Shown piece after piece: positions 42,501 through 51,543 of a stretch of 64,000 nucleotides of DNA. Source of the stretch: Desulfopila sp. IMCC35006 (GTDB taxonomy: Bacteria > Desulfobacterota > Desulfobulbia > Desulfobulbales > Desulfocapsaceae). The notes beneath the pieces are model-generated. The model was not told where the DNA came from and ran no database searches. It saw only the letters and a list, made by a program, of their open reading frames with translations. The stretch's first letter is position 1. Each line of letters opens with the position of its first letter. Location: positions 1 through 64,000 of the forward strand of contig NZ_SWCM01000006.1 in assembly GCF_005116645.1 (NCBI RefSeq), written 5' to 3'. A program made the translations under genes and the position numbers.

Positions 42501-43140
42501 CTACCTCTGCTGCGGTTTTCCGGCCAAAGTTAATGCCAAAAAGAAAATGGCCGGACAGATATCGCTCCGCGATACGATCATTCTCAGTCAGATCAGGGAA
42601 ATGCTCGGGCACCTGAATTTTGATGCATTTCTCATCAGCTGCGGGACCTGTCGTGAGTCTCTGCACGAAATGGGCTGTGCGGAAATATTTGGTTGCCGTA
42701 TCGAGGATGTATCCCAGTTTGTCCTGGAGAATGGCCCCCCCCAATACGGCACCAAACGAGTGGAACCCATACTCTATCATACCCCGTGCCATGACTCCTT
42801 CAACGGTGAAGGAAAAAGCCTGCTCGGCAGACTCTATACATCGGTAACCGGCGTTGCCAACTGCTGCTCCGAAGCCGGCACCCTTGCCATCTCCAGACCG
42901 GATATTTCCTATGCCATGCTGCAGCGGAAACGGCAAGCGATTGGTGCCGCCAAAACCGGAACAGAGTCAACAATTATGGCTACGAATTGTCCGTCGTGCA
43001 TCTCAGGGCTTGGGCGTAATAAAGATATGCATATAGAGCCAAAGCATATGGCGGTTCTTCTTGCCGAGTCAGTTGGCGGACTGGAGTGGGCGCAGGAATT
43101 TGCCGGGCTGCTGGGAGAAGCGGAAAAAGTCACATTTTGA
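39502..43140 (+). CDS. Fused FAD/Fe-S dehydrogenase with DUF3683 N-terminus (putative D-lactate oxidase)
   Basis: This 1212-aa protein joins in one chain what the 30429-33143 genes encode in two. It has an N-terminal DUF3683 (about 1-75) and an FAD-binding PCMH domain with PRGGGTGLTGGAVPV and PTSAWASTIGGNIAENAGG. A C-terminal oxidase cap has HMHAGDGNIHVN and SGEHGIGITK (about 650-705). Two [4Fe-4S] motifs follow (CIRCGKCMPVCC and CTMCRKCLTPCP), then two CCG domains (CCGFPAK with CGTCRES, and a final CPSC). The first Fe-S motif ends in CC rather than CP. D-lactate is the likely substrate; other 2-hydroxy acids are possible. It is monocistronic. Confidence 0.9.
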   Translation: MNKNIYREIPYNFTSADDKLIINLLFGPEVWDDLEELRSQRISGRSARLVMRFMGDLFILRRNPFLYQELIDSSTRRQKFLQTAEEDLTVIEEAAKIGRVGTERSAKVLRLVRLCHERLGELKEEITEAAGQRQHIQKKLGAIVGRENIRFDPFTLISHATDATDWRLFLPVAVVRPTSEDQVPALIKTIGELGLKIIPRGGGTGLTGGAVPVTGNCVIINTERLTGIGEIEYRDFPHLGEGTRIPVLHVEAGVVTSDAMAHAAAKNLVFATDPTSAWASTIGGNIAENAGGKTAVLWGTAIDNILSYTIAMPGQGLLTVQRVKHPMRKILPDDSVCFQVLDHHHKILREVTLAGTDIRKKGLWKDITNKALLGLPGFQKEGTDGVITSGTFVLHREYEKKITFCLEFFGADMDEASRVIVEISEEFTNEGQEALMALEHFDEEYIRAIKYKFKAARSSHPKAVLLIDMVGHTSEQVLRGKKRLEELLIPYKNTELFTAQDADEAARFWRDRKRLGAISARTNAFKLNEDIVLPLHGLAEFARFVDEYNIEEDIYNKEQFIRAISQYLKTAEPIEDPDWLEAKIPKAEELCRETITELSLRTIESVRHEASIKKLMAELLELFSGYEMVSRNIETIHREIRAKRIIIATHMHAGDGNIHVNIPVFSNDREMMKRAEKTAEDVMAKAVELGGVVSGEHGIGITKMKFLEENRLAELTAYRKKVDPDNIMNPGMLCDPAIIDKVFTPSFNLLELEAKILQHGSLAALSSMISKCIRCGKCMPVCCVYHPGSNIFFHPRNKNMVIGSLIEALLYDMQRSHLPRFNQLKNLEEIADHCTMCRKCLTPCPVDIDTAEVSLLEREILSDLGYKHTAPATRLSLLYLQNRNETVNSVFRKAVLGWGGSLQRLAVKALQKAPASISEKDWQPLHLLKSPMTPASPFTLTSMLPRCTEREALKIRPQGEISKTVFYFPGCGSERLYGDIGMASIYLLLKNNIRVILPPPYLCCGFPAKVNAKKKMAGQISLRDTIILSQIREMLGHLNFDAFLISCGTCRESLHEMGCAEIFGCRIEDVSQFVLENGPPQYGTKRVEPILYHTPCHDSFNGEGKSLLGRLYTSVTGVANCCSEAGTLAISRPDISYAMLQRKRQAIGAAKTGTESTIMATNCPSCISGLGRNKDMHIEPKHMAVLLAESVGGLEWAQEFAGLLGEAEKVTF

Positions 43141-43146
43141 TGCGGC

Positions 43147-44478
43147 TCACGCGCCGGGATCAATTTCTGCCTGTCGACTCAGCTGGTTGCGCAGCATTTC
43201 AATATGCAATCGCAGGTTGTACAGCTCGTCGGAATAGGAAAGCGGCACCGCCACCTGCCGCACATCGTTCTCTATTGCATCAAGGCCGGCTATGGCTGAG
43301 GCAATACCGCTCTTACCAGCGGTTTCCCTCGCCTGCCGGTCAAGCTCATGCAGTTCATCGTACCAGCGATAGATCCGGGAACGCATGCGCCAGCGGTACG
43401 TGGGCGGCAGGACCTTGGTCAGAGGAAGGATAAGGGCCACCAGCGGCAGAAGCATTACCTTGAGCCGATCGACGAGGGACGCGGCCCAGAACGGCAGATA
43501 TCGCTGCAGAAACGGCGGCCCGTTGCGATAAAAACGTTCGGCTTCCTTATTGAGTGGAAGGTCGACCTTTTCCGGCGACGGAAATTCCTGTCCCGCAGTC
43601 AGAATCGTCGTATCCTTATGTACGGCTGCGGTCACCTGCATCAACAGATCCGTCAACGCTGGATGCAGCACATCATTGGCGACCAGAGTTGCAGCCGGGG
43701 CGACAAGATGAATGTCGCGGGCAGGAATGTTGCGTTCCATATCGAGAACCCCTTCCGGCAAAACAATATGGGAAAGATAGGTATGCAGACGGGTATAGGC
43801 TTCAGCGCGCACGAGGTTAACCAGTTGTACGCGCGGATCAAGCAGAAGTTCACGGAGTAGAGGTGTACCGGCCCTGGTAACCACAAAAAGCGCATCGATG
43901 TTGTGCGCGAGAAGCTCCTTTGCACCCTCCTTTCCACTGAGCGGCAGGATGGTTAATTTTCCTGATCCGGATAAATTATTGTCATGCAGCATCTGCATGA
44001 CGACGTGCCGCGTGCCGCTTCCTTCAGGCCCTATTGCAACACGCTTGCCGACAAGATCATGCATGTTGCCCACTTCGAGGTCTTTTTTAACAAATATCCA
44101 TAGAGGCTCCAGGTATAAACTCGCCAGCCCTCTCAACCCGGGATACTCCTGCTCTGTGCCTATTCCACCCTGCAAAAAGGCCACCTCAACCTTTTTCTCG
44201 GCAAGAAGTTTGAGATTTTCCACCGATCCTGATGTCTCAATAATCTGCAGATCAATGTTTTGTCTGGCAAAAAGTTTTCGATATTGCTGCGCAAAGGCAA
44301 AATATGCCCCATCGGCGCCGGCCGTGGCAATAGTCAGCGTCTTCGGCGGTGCCGGAGCGACAAACTGATAGGCACCCACTATGATCAGGCAGGCAATGAA
44401 AAAAGCGAGTCCATATATTTTTACCAGCTCTTTCAAGGTACTTTTGATTCTGAGCAGCTTGGTGTGGTTCTTTTTCAT
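43147..44478 (-). CDS. Membrane-anchored TAXI-type solute-binding protein with cytoplasmic tail
   Basis: The 443-aa protein has an N-terminal helix (about 20-40) and a TAXI-type periplasmic binding domain (KTLTIATAGADGAYFAFAQQY, LAEKKVEVAFLQGG, DLVGKRVAIGPEGSGTR). A second membrane helix lies at about 328-350, then a cytoplasmic helical tail of about 80 residues. TAXI proteins normally feed TRAP transporters, but no TRAP permease gene is near. The ATG at 44478 has AGAGGA 9 nt before it. A TTG at 44559 would overlap the upstream phosphatase stop. The topology, with a tail inside the cell, fits a receptor as well as a transporter component. Confidence 0.8.
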   Translation of the reverse strand: MKKNHTKLLRIKSTLKELVKIYGLAFFIACLIIVGAYQFVAPAPPKTLTIATAGADGAYFAFAQQYRKLFARQNIDLQIIETSGSVENLKLLAEKKVEVAFLQGGIGTEQEYPGLRGLASLYLEPLWIFVKKDLEVGNMHDLVGKRVAIGPEGSGTRHVVMQMLHDNNLSGSGKLTILPLSGKEGAKELLAHNIDALFVVTRAGTPLLRELLLDPRVQLVNLVRAEAYTRLHTYLSHIVLPEGVLDMERNIPARDIHLVAPAATLVANDVLHPALTDLLMQVTAAVHKDTTILTAGQEFPSPEKVDLPLNKEAERFYRNGPPFLQRYLPFWAASLVDRLKVMLLPLVALILPLTKVLPPTYRWRMRSRIYRWYDELHELDRQARETAGKSGIASAIAGLDAIENDVRQVAVPLSYSDELYNLRLHIEMLRNQLSRQAEIDPGA

Positions 44479-44551
44479 AGACCGTGGTCCTCTGGCAGCC
44501 GGCTGGAAAATTGTACGAGCCGATGAAGACATCTCGAACGTGTCTCGGTAT

Positions 44552-46237
44552 CTACTCAAATTCGTTATTTTTTATCACTACAAGGGTAATATCGTCCTCG
44601 GACTTTTGCCCCAATGTAAACTGATGCAGTTCTTCATACACCGCATCAAGGATATCGCCGGCAGCCCTGTCTGCTTTTCTGCGGATAATGTCGCGTAAAC
44701 GATTTTTGCCGAACATTTCACCCCGCCGATTTAACGCCTCCCAGATACCGTCTGTGCCAATGGTAATGATCTGGCCGCTCGTTAAACCGTCTTTCCGGTT
44801 TTCGCTGTATGCGTAACTCTCTGTGACGCCAAGCGCAATGCCACTGCCTTTCAGTTCTTCAAATACATCTTTTGCCGGATCATAGAACAGTGCAGGGTCA
44901 TGACCTGCACGAACCCAGGAAAGGCATTTCTGTTCCGGATCAAGATTCAGATAGAAAAGCGTCATAAACCGCCCCGTCTCAAGAACATCCTGGGCCAGAT
45001 GGTGATTCATGGCGGTAATCACTTCGGCAATAGTTCCCGGCTGCGATGCCCTCATCCGCAGAAAGGCCCTGGCCGCGGTCATCAACAGAGCCGAATCCAC
45101 GCCATGACCGGAGATATCGCCGACCACCACACTGAACGGGCCACTTTTTGACTCGCGCCGCCAGAAAAAATCGTAATAATCACCGCCGATTTCATCGCAA
45201 GAAATATTTCGTCCAGCAATATCAAACCCTTGCACATGGGGTTTGTCGTGAGGAAGTAAACTTTTCTGAACTTCCCCGGCAAGTACCAAGGCTTTCTTAT
45301 GTTCTGTCATGTCGGTAATAAAGGCCATATTGCCGATGACCTGGCCTTTATCGTTTCGCAGGGTATTGCCATGAATCAGTACCGGGATATGTCGTCCGTC
45401 CCTGGTGACTACGACCCCTTCCGTCTCGCGCGACTCCTTGGCCTGCAGTATTTCTCTATGGGAGGTCATAAATTGCCGGAACTGGTCGGTGAAAAAATCG
45501 AGCGGCATTTTTCCGATCATCTCCTCCCGCCCATAGCCCAGCATCCTGCAGCTGGCATTATTGACATCAACGATAAGAAATTTCTCGTCCATGAGAAAAA
45601 AACCCTCCGTTGCCGTTTCGACAATGCGACGGAATTTTTCCTCGCTCTTGCGCAGGGCATCCTCCGCCAGTTTTCGGTTGGTGATATCAATCAGGATACC
45701 CTGATTATGGGTTTTCTCACCTGCTTCATTGCGGACAACCGATGTCTGGTCTTCAACCCACCGTATCTCGCCGGTTTTGGTCAGACATCTATATATCTGT
45801 GCATATTCCTCGACATCAGCACTCGCATACTGACTGATCTCATCTCTGATTCTGTCCCGGTCATCGGGATGGACAATATCACGAAAAGAAAGACGGCCGG
45901 AAAGAAAGTCTTCAGGCTCATAGCCGAATTGCCGCAAATTCTCTGAGATATATTCAAGATGCAGCCGGTCTCCTGCCGGTCGGCGAAATAAAATAACCGG
46001 ACTCCGCTCAACAATCAAATTCAGCATCAACAACGCTTTTTTGATCTTATTATGCTGCCTGGACTCCAGCTCGAAATCTCTGTTAAGATCATCGTAATTC
46101 TTTTTCAGATCGGCGTATTTGTCTTCCAGACTCGTCATTTTTGCCTGCAATACGGCAACTTCTTCAACCCTGGTTCGCAGCGCATCCAACTCAAGAATGA
46201 GTGCATCGTTTGTTTTTTCCATATCTGTCTGCATCAT
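44552..46237 (-). CDS. PAS-PAS-PP2C (SpoIIE/RsbU-type) protein phosphatase
   Basis: The 561-aa cytoplasmic protein starts with a coiled coil (about 5-60). Two PAS domains follow, the first with the HPDDRDRI motif of PAS_3 folds and the second with DVNNASCRMLGYGREEMIGK. It ends in a SpoIIE-type PP2C domain (about 335-555) with the metal-binding GGDYYDFF, VVGDISGHGVDSAL and TDGIWEALN. Such enzymes usually dephosphorylate anti-sigma-factor antagonists. No STAS or HPK-like kinase gene is next to it. It lies upstream of the TAXI protein and downstream of the GTPase on one strand. Confidence 0.92.
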   Translation of the reverse strand: MMQTDMEKTNDALILELDALRTRVEEVAVLQAKMTSLEDKYADLKKNYDDLNRDFELESRQHNKIKKALLMLNLIVERSPVILFRRPAGDRLHLEYISENLRQFGYEPEDFLSGRLSFRDIVHPDDRDRIRDEISQYASADVEEYAQIYRCLTKTGEIRWVEDQTSVVRNEAGEKTHNQGILIDITNRKLAEDALRKSEEKFRRIVETATEGFFLMDEKFLIVDVNNASCRMLGYGREEMIGKMPLDFFTDQFRQFMTSHREILQAKESRETEGVVVTRDGRHIPVLIHGNTLRNDKGQVIGNMAFITDMTEHKKALVLAGEVQKSLLPHDKPHVQGFDIAGRNISCDEIGGDYYDFFWRRESKSGPFSVVVGDISGHGVDSALLMTAARAFLRMRASQPGTIAEVITAMNHHLAQDVLETGRFMTLFYLNLDPEQKCLSWVRAGHDPALFYDPAKDVFEELKGSGIALGVTESYAYSENRKDGLTSGQIITIGTDGIWEALNRRGEMFGKNRLRDIIRRKADRAAGDILDAVYEELHQFTLGQKSEDDITLVVIKNNEFE

Positions 46238-46385
46238 ATTTCCCGGACAAATCTCACCAATAAGACTCCTGATACCGCATCTACCGTTTCAGGAACAACC
46301 GAACAAAGCAGACCACAAAAAAAATGGGCCGATAAATGGACACATTCCATCTGTCGACCCAATCACACAGCCCGGACGAAATCTG

Positions 46386-47732
46386 TCAGGTTACAATCTT
46401 CTCGTAATATTTCTTGAGATCATTGTTCAAAAAGTATTGAATCTTGGCCATTCCTCTACCATAACCACTCCACAGGTCTTTGACCTTCAGATCCTGCAGG
46501 TTTTCTTTGACCTTTGTTTCCATTTTTCGCCAAAGATTTTTGCGGTAATCATTGTTGAGCAGGACAAGATCCGCCCCGTTGAGCATCGCTTTTTTACGCT
46601 GCTTCTTGAAGGCGATCTTGCTATAGCCAAACGATCCGATGAGCAGAGTGAGCGCGGCAAGCGCGCAGGGGATGATCAGGTTGCCCAGAGAAAACTGACT
46701 ATTTCTGATCGAGGTGATCAGAGTGGTATCGGGAAATGAGAATATGGCATTCAGGACAACATCGCCAAAGAAAAAGAGCAATATTGCAACACTGACAGTT
46801 ATTTTGGCATATTTCCAGAAAACCCTCGTCGCTCGATTGAGAAATTCACTGACAGCTTCAGCGACAATCTGCACTTCGTTTACCTGGCGGTCGATATCCT
46901 CCAGGATATGACCAATACGAAATCCCGGTGCCCTTTTAATTTTTTCGATGAGCTCGTCGCGCTCCTGAGGCCAGCCTTCAGCCACGGTGTTCGGGTCGAC
47001 GGCCGACGGCGCGTAGGTCAGGTAAATATGGGGAATGTCCTTGCGCCCGGTCATCTGTGACATATTCCAACAGAGCGTGCCGTAAGAACGGGTAAAATCG
47101 CTCAGACTATCGCACTCGTCAATCCTGCTCATGACGAAAACAATCCGATGTTCCCCCGATTTCTCTGGCAGCGTGTGTCGAATGGTATCGTAGGATTCCT
47201 TGATGGTCCCGGTCTTATGCGAATCGAACATCAGCACAATAAGGTCGGCAATCTTGGCAAACTCGCCAAGCACCTTCATGTAATCGTATCCTCGATCATT
47301 TTCGCTGGTGGCGTCAATCATGCCGGGGCTGTCGATAATGGCCATATTTTCCAACACCGGGCTGACGACCTGCTTCATGCAGATGTGAGAAATCAGTTTT
47401 TCGCCAAAGCCCCGGAAATGCTGAAAAGGCAGCCTCTCATCGTTGACCAGGGTCGAGCCGGGAGTCTCTACATTGTTGATGCCGGGATCGGAGGTGATGA
47501 TGGTAAAGGAGTCATCGGTTGGAGCCTGGCCGGTGCGCTGAATATGCTGCCCCACTAGCTCATTTATAAGAGTTGATTTGCCCGATGAATAGTTGCCGAT
47601 AATGAGCACGATCGGTTTCCATTTCAAGGCTGCATCAATCCCGCCAAAGTCCATTTTATATCGGGCAAAAAGCGGTTCGAGTTTTTTCTTCACCTTCGTC
47701 TGTAATTGCTTCTGCAGCTCTTTTTCGTTCAT
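46386..47732 (-). CDS. Dynamin/EHD-like GTPase with membrane helices
   Basis: The 448-aa protein has a dynamin-superfamily GTPase domain. The P-loop GNYSSGKST spans 46-54, a TPG-like ETPGST lies near 89-94, DSPG is at 134-137 and SRID is at about 202-205 in the G4 position. The layout resembles EHD proteins: a short N-terminal helix before the GTPase and the large P-loop start LKWKPIVLIIGNYSSGKST. Two hydrophobic segments (about 308-332 and 350-372) then suggest insertion in the membrane, and a basic C-terminal helix follows. Bacterial dynamin-like proteins act in membrane remodelling. Function here is unknown. Confidence 0.82.
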   Translation of the reverse strand: MNEKELQKQLQTKVKKKLEPLFARYKMDFGGIDAALKWKPIVLIIGNYSSGKSTLINELVGQHIQRTGQAPTDDSFTIITSDPGINNVETPGSTLVNDERLPFQHFRGFGEKLISHICMKQVVSPVLENMAIIDSPGMIDATSENDRGYDYMKVLGEFAKIADLIVLMFDSHKTGTIKESYDTIRHTLPEKSGEHRIVFVMSRIDECDSLSDFTRSYGTLCWNMSQMTGRKDIPHIYLTYAPSAVDPNTVAEGWPQERDELIEKIKRAPGFRIGHILEDIDRQVNEVQIVAEAVSEFLNRATRVFWKYAKITVSVAILLFFFGDVVLNAIFSFPDTTLITSIRNSQFSLGNLIIPCALAALTLLIGSFGYSKIAFKKQRKKAMLNGADLVLLNNDYRKNLWRKMETKVKENLQDLKVKDLWSGYGRGMAKIQYFLNNDLKKYYEKIVT

Positions 47733-47917
47733 CGCATAACCCAGTTAAGAATTAATCTGAAAAATACAATTTTGACATTAGTGCACCATAGTACCCGAAC
47801 TAACAAAAACTCTCGAACATTTATTAACCTTTTATTGCCGGAAAAGGACAGGTTCAGGCCAAATATTTCTCCGCAGCGTCATAAAAACAACACTACTCCA
47901 GGCGCGCTCATTCAAAA

Positions 47918-48691
47918 TCAACCAAGCCAACCTTTGGAAAAAGCATATTTTGCCAGCATTCCCAGGCACATGACTACAACAAAGAATCTTAAATATTTAG
48001 CATCCATTCTCAACAAACAGTGTGAGCCGCCCCAGGCGCCGACAAATTGTCCAACCATCATGACAATACCGACAAGCCAGACAACTTTTCCAGCCCATAA
48101 AAAAATGCACAAAGAGGCAATATTTGTGGAGAAATTAAGAGTTTTGGCAACGGCCGTGGCATCAATTAAACCATGGCCTCGAAGAGACACCCCCGCCAGC
48201 GCAAAAAATGAACCGGTTCCCGGGCCAAACATGCCATCATACCAGCCTATTGAAGGGACGATGAACTTCTGATATATCTCTTTGGACAGTCTTGGCTGGG
48301 TGTTTATATTGACAGGCTGGGGTGATATGAGGAAATAAACGGCAATCAGCAGCAGGACAGCAGGTATTATCAGACTCAAAACCTCTGTATTGAGAAATTG
48401 GACGGCTATTGTACCCAATACCGCACCGATAAAAGCTGAAAGCATGAGAAACTTTACATCAAGCCATTTGACCCTGCTGTTTTTCAGCATCATATAGGTA
48501 GCCGTAGCGGTTCCCACAGTCCCCTGCAATTTATTGGTACCTAATGCTGACAACGGTGGTAACCCACTCATCATTAAGGCAGGGAGTACTATCAACCCAC
48601 CGCCACCGGCAAGAGTGTCAATAAAGCCGGCCACAAAAGCGGTTAAAAATAAAAAAAACAGCAATTCTGCCGTAAAGCCGTACAGTTCCAT
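47918..48691 (-). CDS. TSUP-family permease (TauE/SafE type)
   Basis: The 257-aa protein has about eight membrane helices. It also has the TSUP-type repeats GFIDTLAGGGGLIVLPAL and LGTNKLQGTVGTATATYMM, and a second half with GFYGPGTG-like GWYDGMFGPGTGSFFAL. TSUP members move sulfite, sulfoacetate or related anions. The gene lies about 85 bp after a Usp gene on the same strand and may belong to its operon. A sulfur-anion substrate is plausible in a sulfate-reducer-like genome, but is not shown. Confidence 0.9.
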   Translation of the reverse strand: MELYGFTAELLFFLFLTAFVAGFIDTLAGGGGLIVLPALMMSGLPPLSALGTNKLQGTVGTATATYMMLKNSRVKWLDVKFLMLSAFIGAVLGTIAVQFLNTEVLSLIIPAVLLLIAVYFLISPQPVNINTQPRLSKEIYQKFIVPSIGWYDGMFGPGTGSFFALAGVSLRGHGLIDATAVAKTLNFSTNIASLCIFLWAGKVVWLVGIVMMVGQFVGAWGGSHCLLRMDAKYLRFFVVVMCLGMLAKYAFSKGWLG

Positions 48692-48776
48692 CCCTGTTCC
48701 ATATGTTTATGTTGATTTATACAAATTTCAAGCTGCTGGATGATATCCGGATCAGCGGACCATCCGGATTGCACCA

Positions 48777-49727
48777 TCAACTCACCAGCACTATCGTTCT
48801 TTCCCGGCAGCGATTGACAAAATCACTGCTTACCGAACCAAGCAGGACCTCGGCGATTTTCGATCGATCCCTTCGGCCGACATAGCACATTGTCGCCCCG
48901 AGAGTCTGCGCATGTTCTTTCAAAATCTTACCAGGTTTACCAAAGAGGACGGTGGAAACTATTTTTATCTTCTCCACCCCCTCCCCGACCAGGATATCTT
49001 CTGCTTCCTGCATATATTTGTAACCGGTTATGCTTCGCTGCTGGTTATCAAGACCGCTCTTGTCATAAAACCCGGAGGGATCAATAACGTTGACAAGGAA
49101 AACCTGTTCGATCTGCGCAACTGCTCTGCCGAGTATTGCCGCAGCCTCATGGACTGCGCGCAGACAGGTCGATGAACCGTCGATGCCGATCATCACTCGA
49201 GCCGCAGGAGATACCCCTGGCGCAGGACCTTCTTCCCCGACAAGATAGAGACTGGCGCTGATATGCCGGTTCATGATCCCGGTGATGACCGTTCCCATGA
49301 AAAAACTATCTTCCTCCCCTTTTCTGCGGCTCAAAACCAAAGTTGAATATTCCTCTTTCTCACAGATCGCGGTGATTTTTTTCACCGGATCACCATCTTC
49401 TATACGAACCTTAGCCCTAAGACCAACGCCACTCTTCTGCAAGAGTTCCTGGATCTGGGACAGCAGCGGGTTGACAAATTCCTGGTAGTGTTTTTCGCGC
49501 AGTCGCTGCATGAGCTCTGATGAGAGAACGCGGTCAGCACGAAAATCGATGTTGCGCAGGTGGGTGCTCATAAATGAGCCGCCGACTACATGCAGCAGAT
49601 CAACCTTCTCCAGTTTGTCGTCCATCGTACTCGACACCAGTTCAACGAGGGGCAGGATGTTTTTGAACAGCTCATAATCTTTTACCGGCAGAAGCAGACG
49701 GGTAAGAGCGGGGATACGCTTTCTCAT
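48777..49727 (-). CDS. Tandem universal stress protein
   Basis: The 316-aa protein holds two Usp domains, about 5-155 and 168-316. The second keeps an ATP-site-like end (GRRDRSKIAEVLLGSVSSDF); the first ends SRRKGEEDSFFMGTVITG, so nucleotide binding may be retained in one or both. It starts 25 bp after the SLC13-like permease gene, with AAGGAGT just before the ATG. Usp proteins next to transporters often act as cytoplasmic regulators of them; that is an inference here. Confidence 0.88.
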   Translation of the reverse strand: MRKRIPALTRLLLPVKDYELFKNILPLVELVSSTMDDKLEKVDLLHVVGGSFMSTHLRNIDFRADRVLSSELMQRLREKHYQEFVNPLLSQIQELLQKSGVGLRAKVRIEDGDPVKKITAICEKEEYSTLVLSRRKGEEDSFFMGTVITGIMNRHISASLYLVGEEGPAPGVSPAARVMIGIDGSSTCLRAVHEAAAILGRAVAQIEQVFLVNVIDPSGFYDKSGLDNQQRSITGYKYMQEAEDILVGEGVEKIKIVSTVLFGKPGKILKEHAQTLGATMCYVGRRDRSKIAEVLLGSVSSDFVNRCRERTIVLVS

Positions 49728-49752
49728 GAACGGACTCCTTCGTTATCCAACC

Positions 49753-51543
49753 TTAATAGGCGAGCAACAGCCAGACATTAGCCACAACAACACTGAGCAG
49801 CATGAACGGAAAGGCTATCTTCATGAACTGGAAAAATTGTATCGGGTAGCCGGCCGACTCGGCAATGCCCAAGGTGACGACATTGGCGCTGGCACCTATC
49901 ATCGTCCCATTGCCGCCAAAACAGGCGCCAAAGGCCAGTGCCCACCATAATACTCCGGACTCCGCGCCAGGAATCACCTGGGTTAAATAGGCGACAATCG
50001 GCAGCATGGTGGCGGTAAACGGAATGTTGTCGACAAAGGCGCTCATGATAGCCGACACCCAAAGGATCAGGCAGATGGAGACAATGAGATTACCGTGGGC
50101 GAGATACAGCACCCCGTCGGCGATAATATCGAGCAGTCCGGTTTCCTCAACACCACCAACCAGGATGAACAAAAACATGAAAAACAGCAGAGTCGCCCAT
50201 TCGATATCCTTTTCAATCAACTCCAGCATATCTACTTTTTTGGTCAGAAGGCCAAAGGTAAAGAGCAGCGACGCCCCGAAGAGAGCGGCGATACTGACCT
50301 CCATATGCCAGATACCGTGGGTGAGAAAAAGCGCGACAACGATTCCCATGATAACCAGGCCAACGCCGAGCAGGGTTGCATCGGTGATTTTATATTCCTC
50401 GCGCAGCTCGATAATGAACTGCTGAATGTCGTCAACCTTGGCTTTATTATATTCTTTACCAAAGAGATATTTGGAAAATACGAACAGCAAAACCATAACC
50501 ATGACACAGACCGGGGCGAGATTTTCAGCAAATTGCACAAACGTCAGATTGGCAAAGGAGCCGATCATGATATTAGGTGGATCGCCGATGAGAGTAGCCG
50601 TACCACCGATATTGGAGGCGAGAATCTCGGGGATAAGCAGGGCCAGCGGGGTAATCCCCAGCGAGACGGCGATCTCGATTGTCACCGGGGTGAGCAGAAG
50701 CATGGTGGTTACATTATCGAGAAAAGCCGAGGCGAAAGCGGTAAAACCCATAAGGATAATAGCCAGCATGTAGACATTGCCGCGGGCCAGCTGGTAGCAC
50801 TTATAAGCACACCACTGAAAAAGCCCGGTATGTTTTAGAATACCGACGATGATCATCATACCCATCAACAGGAAGATGACATTCATATCGATGGCCTTGA
50901 TGGCGCTTTCGTAGGAAAGGATATGATATTCGGGATTCATCGTGCCGAAGGTGTAGGAAATCACCAGCATAATGGACGCGCCGAGCATGGCAGCCATGGT
51001 TCGATGCAGCAGCTCAAATGAGATCAGGATATAAGCCAGGACAAAAACGACTGTTGCGATCCAGAAGGCGGGCCCGGTGGTGCGGGCAATCTTGATATCG
51101 GCAAGGCCAAGGAAGTTCTCGCCATCCCGGGTCAGCTCGTGCCGTTTGATCTCATAGCTGTTCTTGGTAAAACTCGGCTTATAGGCGGTAATCTGCAATG
51201 TGCTTTCGCTCGTCAATAACCCGGCCTGCAACCAGAACCGGACCTGGTAGCTGCCGTCCCTCTCGGTATTGAGGCTATCGTCGCCATCACCATGCTGTTT
51301 TCCGCCAGCTATTTTCAACGGGGTTCCATCCAGCAGAATCTGGATTTTGGCATCGCCGACGCCGATATTGTGCGAGTTAAGAACCTTCCCAAAAATTTCC
51401 ATCCGGACCATTCCTGCGGAAGATACCGGTTGGTCCGACGCCAGGCTCAGGGAGGCAAAGAAGAGAACAAAAAAAAGAATCGACAACACGGCGAGTGCAT
51501 CATCGGTACGACACCTATTTCGAACTCCTCCCACTCGAACCAT
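49753..51543 (-). CDS. SLC13/ArsB-superfamily permease with exported N-terminal domain
   Basis: The 596-aa protein begins with a signal sequence or helix (about 18-36) and a beta-rich periplasmic domain (about 45-150) resembling carboxypeptidase-regulatory or Ig-like folds. An ion-transporter domain of the ArsB/NhaD/P-protein type follows (about 165-596). The repeated hairpin motifs are FLDNVTTMLLLTPV with LIGDPPNIMIG, and FVDNIPFTATMLP with GACFGGNGTMIGASANVV. Substrates in the superfamily include dicarboxylates, sulfate, arsenite and Na+/H+. The extra N-terminal domain is unusual. It leads a possible operon with the Usp and TSUP genes. Confidence 0.87.
   Translation of the reverse strand: MVRVGGVRNRCRTDDALAVLSILFFVLFFASLSLASDQPVSSAGMVRMEIFGKVLNSHNIGVGDAKIQILLDGTPLKIAGGKQHGDGDDSLNTERDGSYQVRFWLQAGLLTSESTLQITAYKPSFTKNSYEIKRHELTRDGENFLGLADIKIARTTGPAFWIATVVFVLAYILISFELLHRTMAAMLGASIMLVISYTFGTMNPEYHILSYESAIKAIDMNVIFLLMGMMIIVGILKHTGLFQWCAYKCYQLARGNVYMLAIILMGFTAFASAFLDNVTTMLLLTPVTIEIAVSLGITPLALLIPEILASNIGGTATLIGDPPNIMIGSFANLTFVQFAENLAPVCVMVMVLLFVFSKYLFGKEYNKAKVDDIQQFIIELREEYKITDATLLGVGLVIMGIVVALFLTHGIWHMEVSIAALFGASLLFTFGLLTKKVDMLELIEKDIEWATLLFFMFLFILVGGVEETGLLDIIADGVLYLAHGNLIVSICLILWVSAIMSAFVDNIPFTATMLPIVAYLTQVIPGAESGVLWWALAFGACFGGNGTMIGASANVVTLGIAESAGYPIQFFQFMKIAFPFMLLSVVVANVWLLLAY

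Noticed and set aside
43147-44478. TAXI protein as part of a TRAP transporter
   Set aside because: No dctM- or dctQ-like permease gene is in the neighbourhood, and the protein has its own second membrane helix and cytoplasmic tail.
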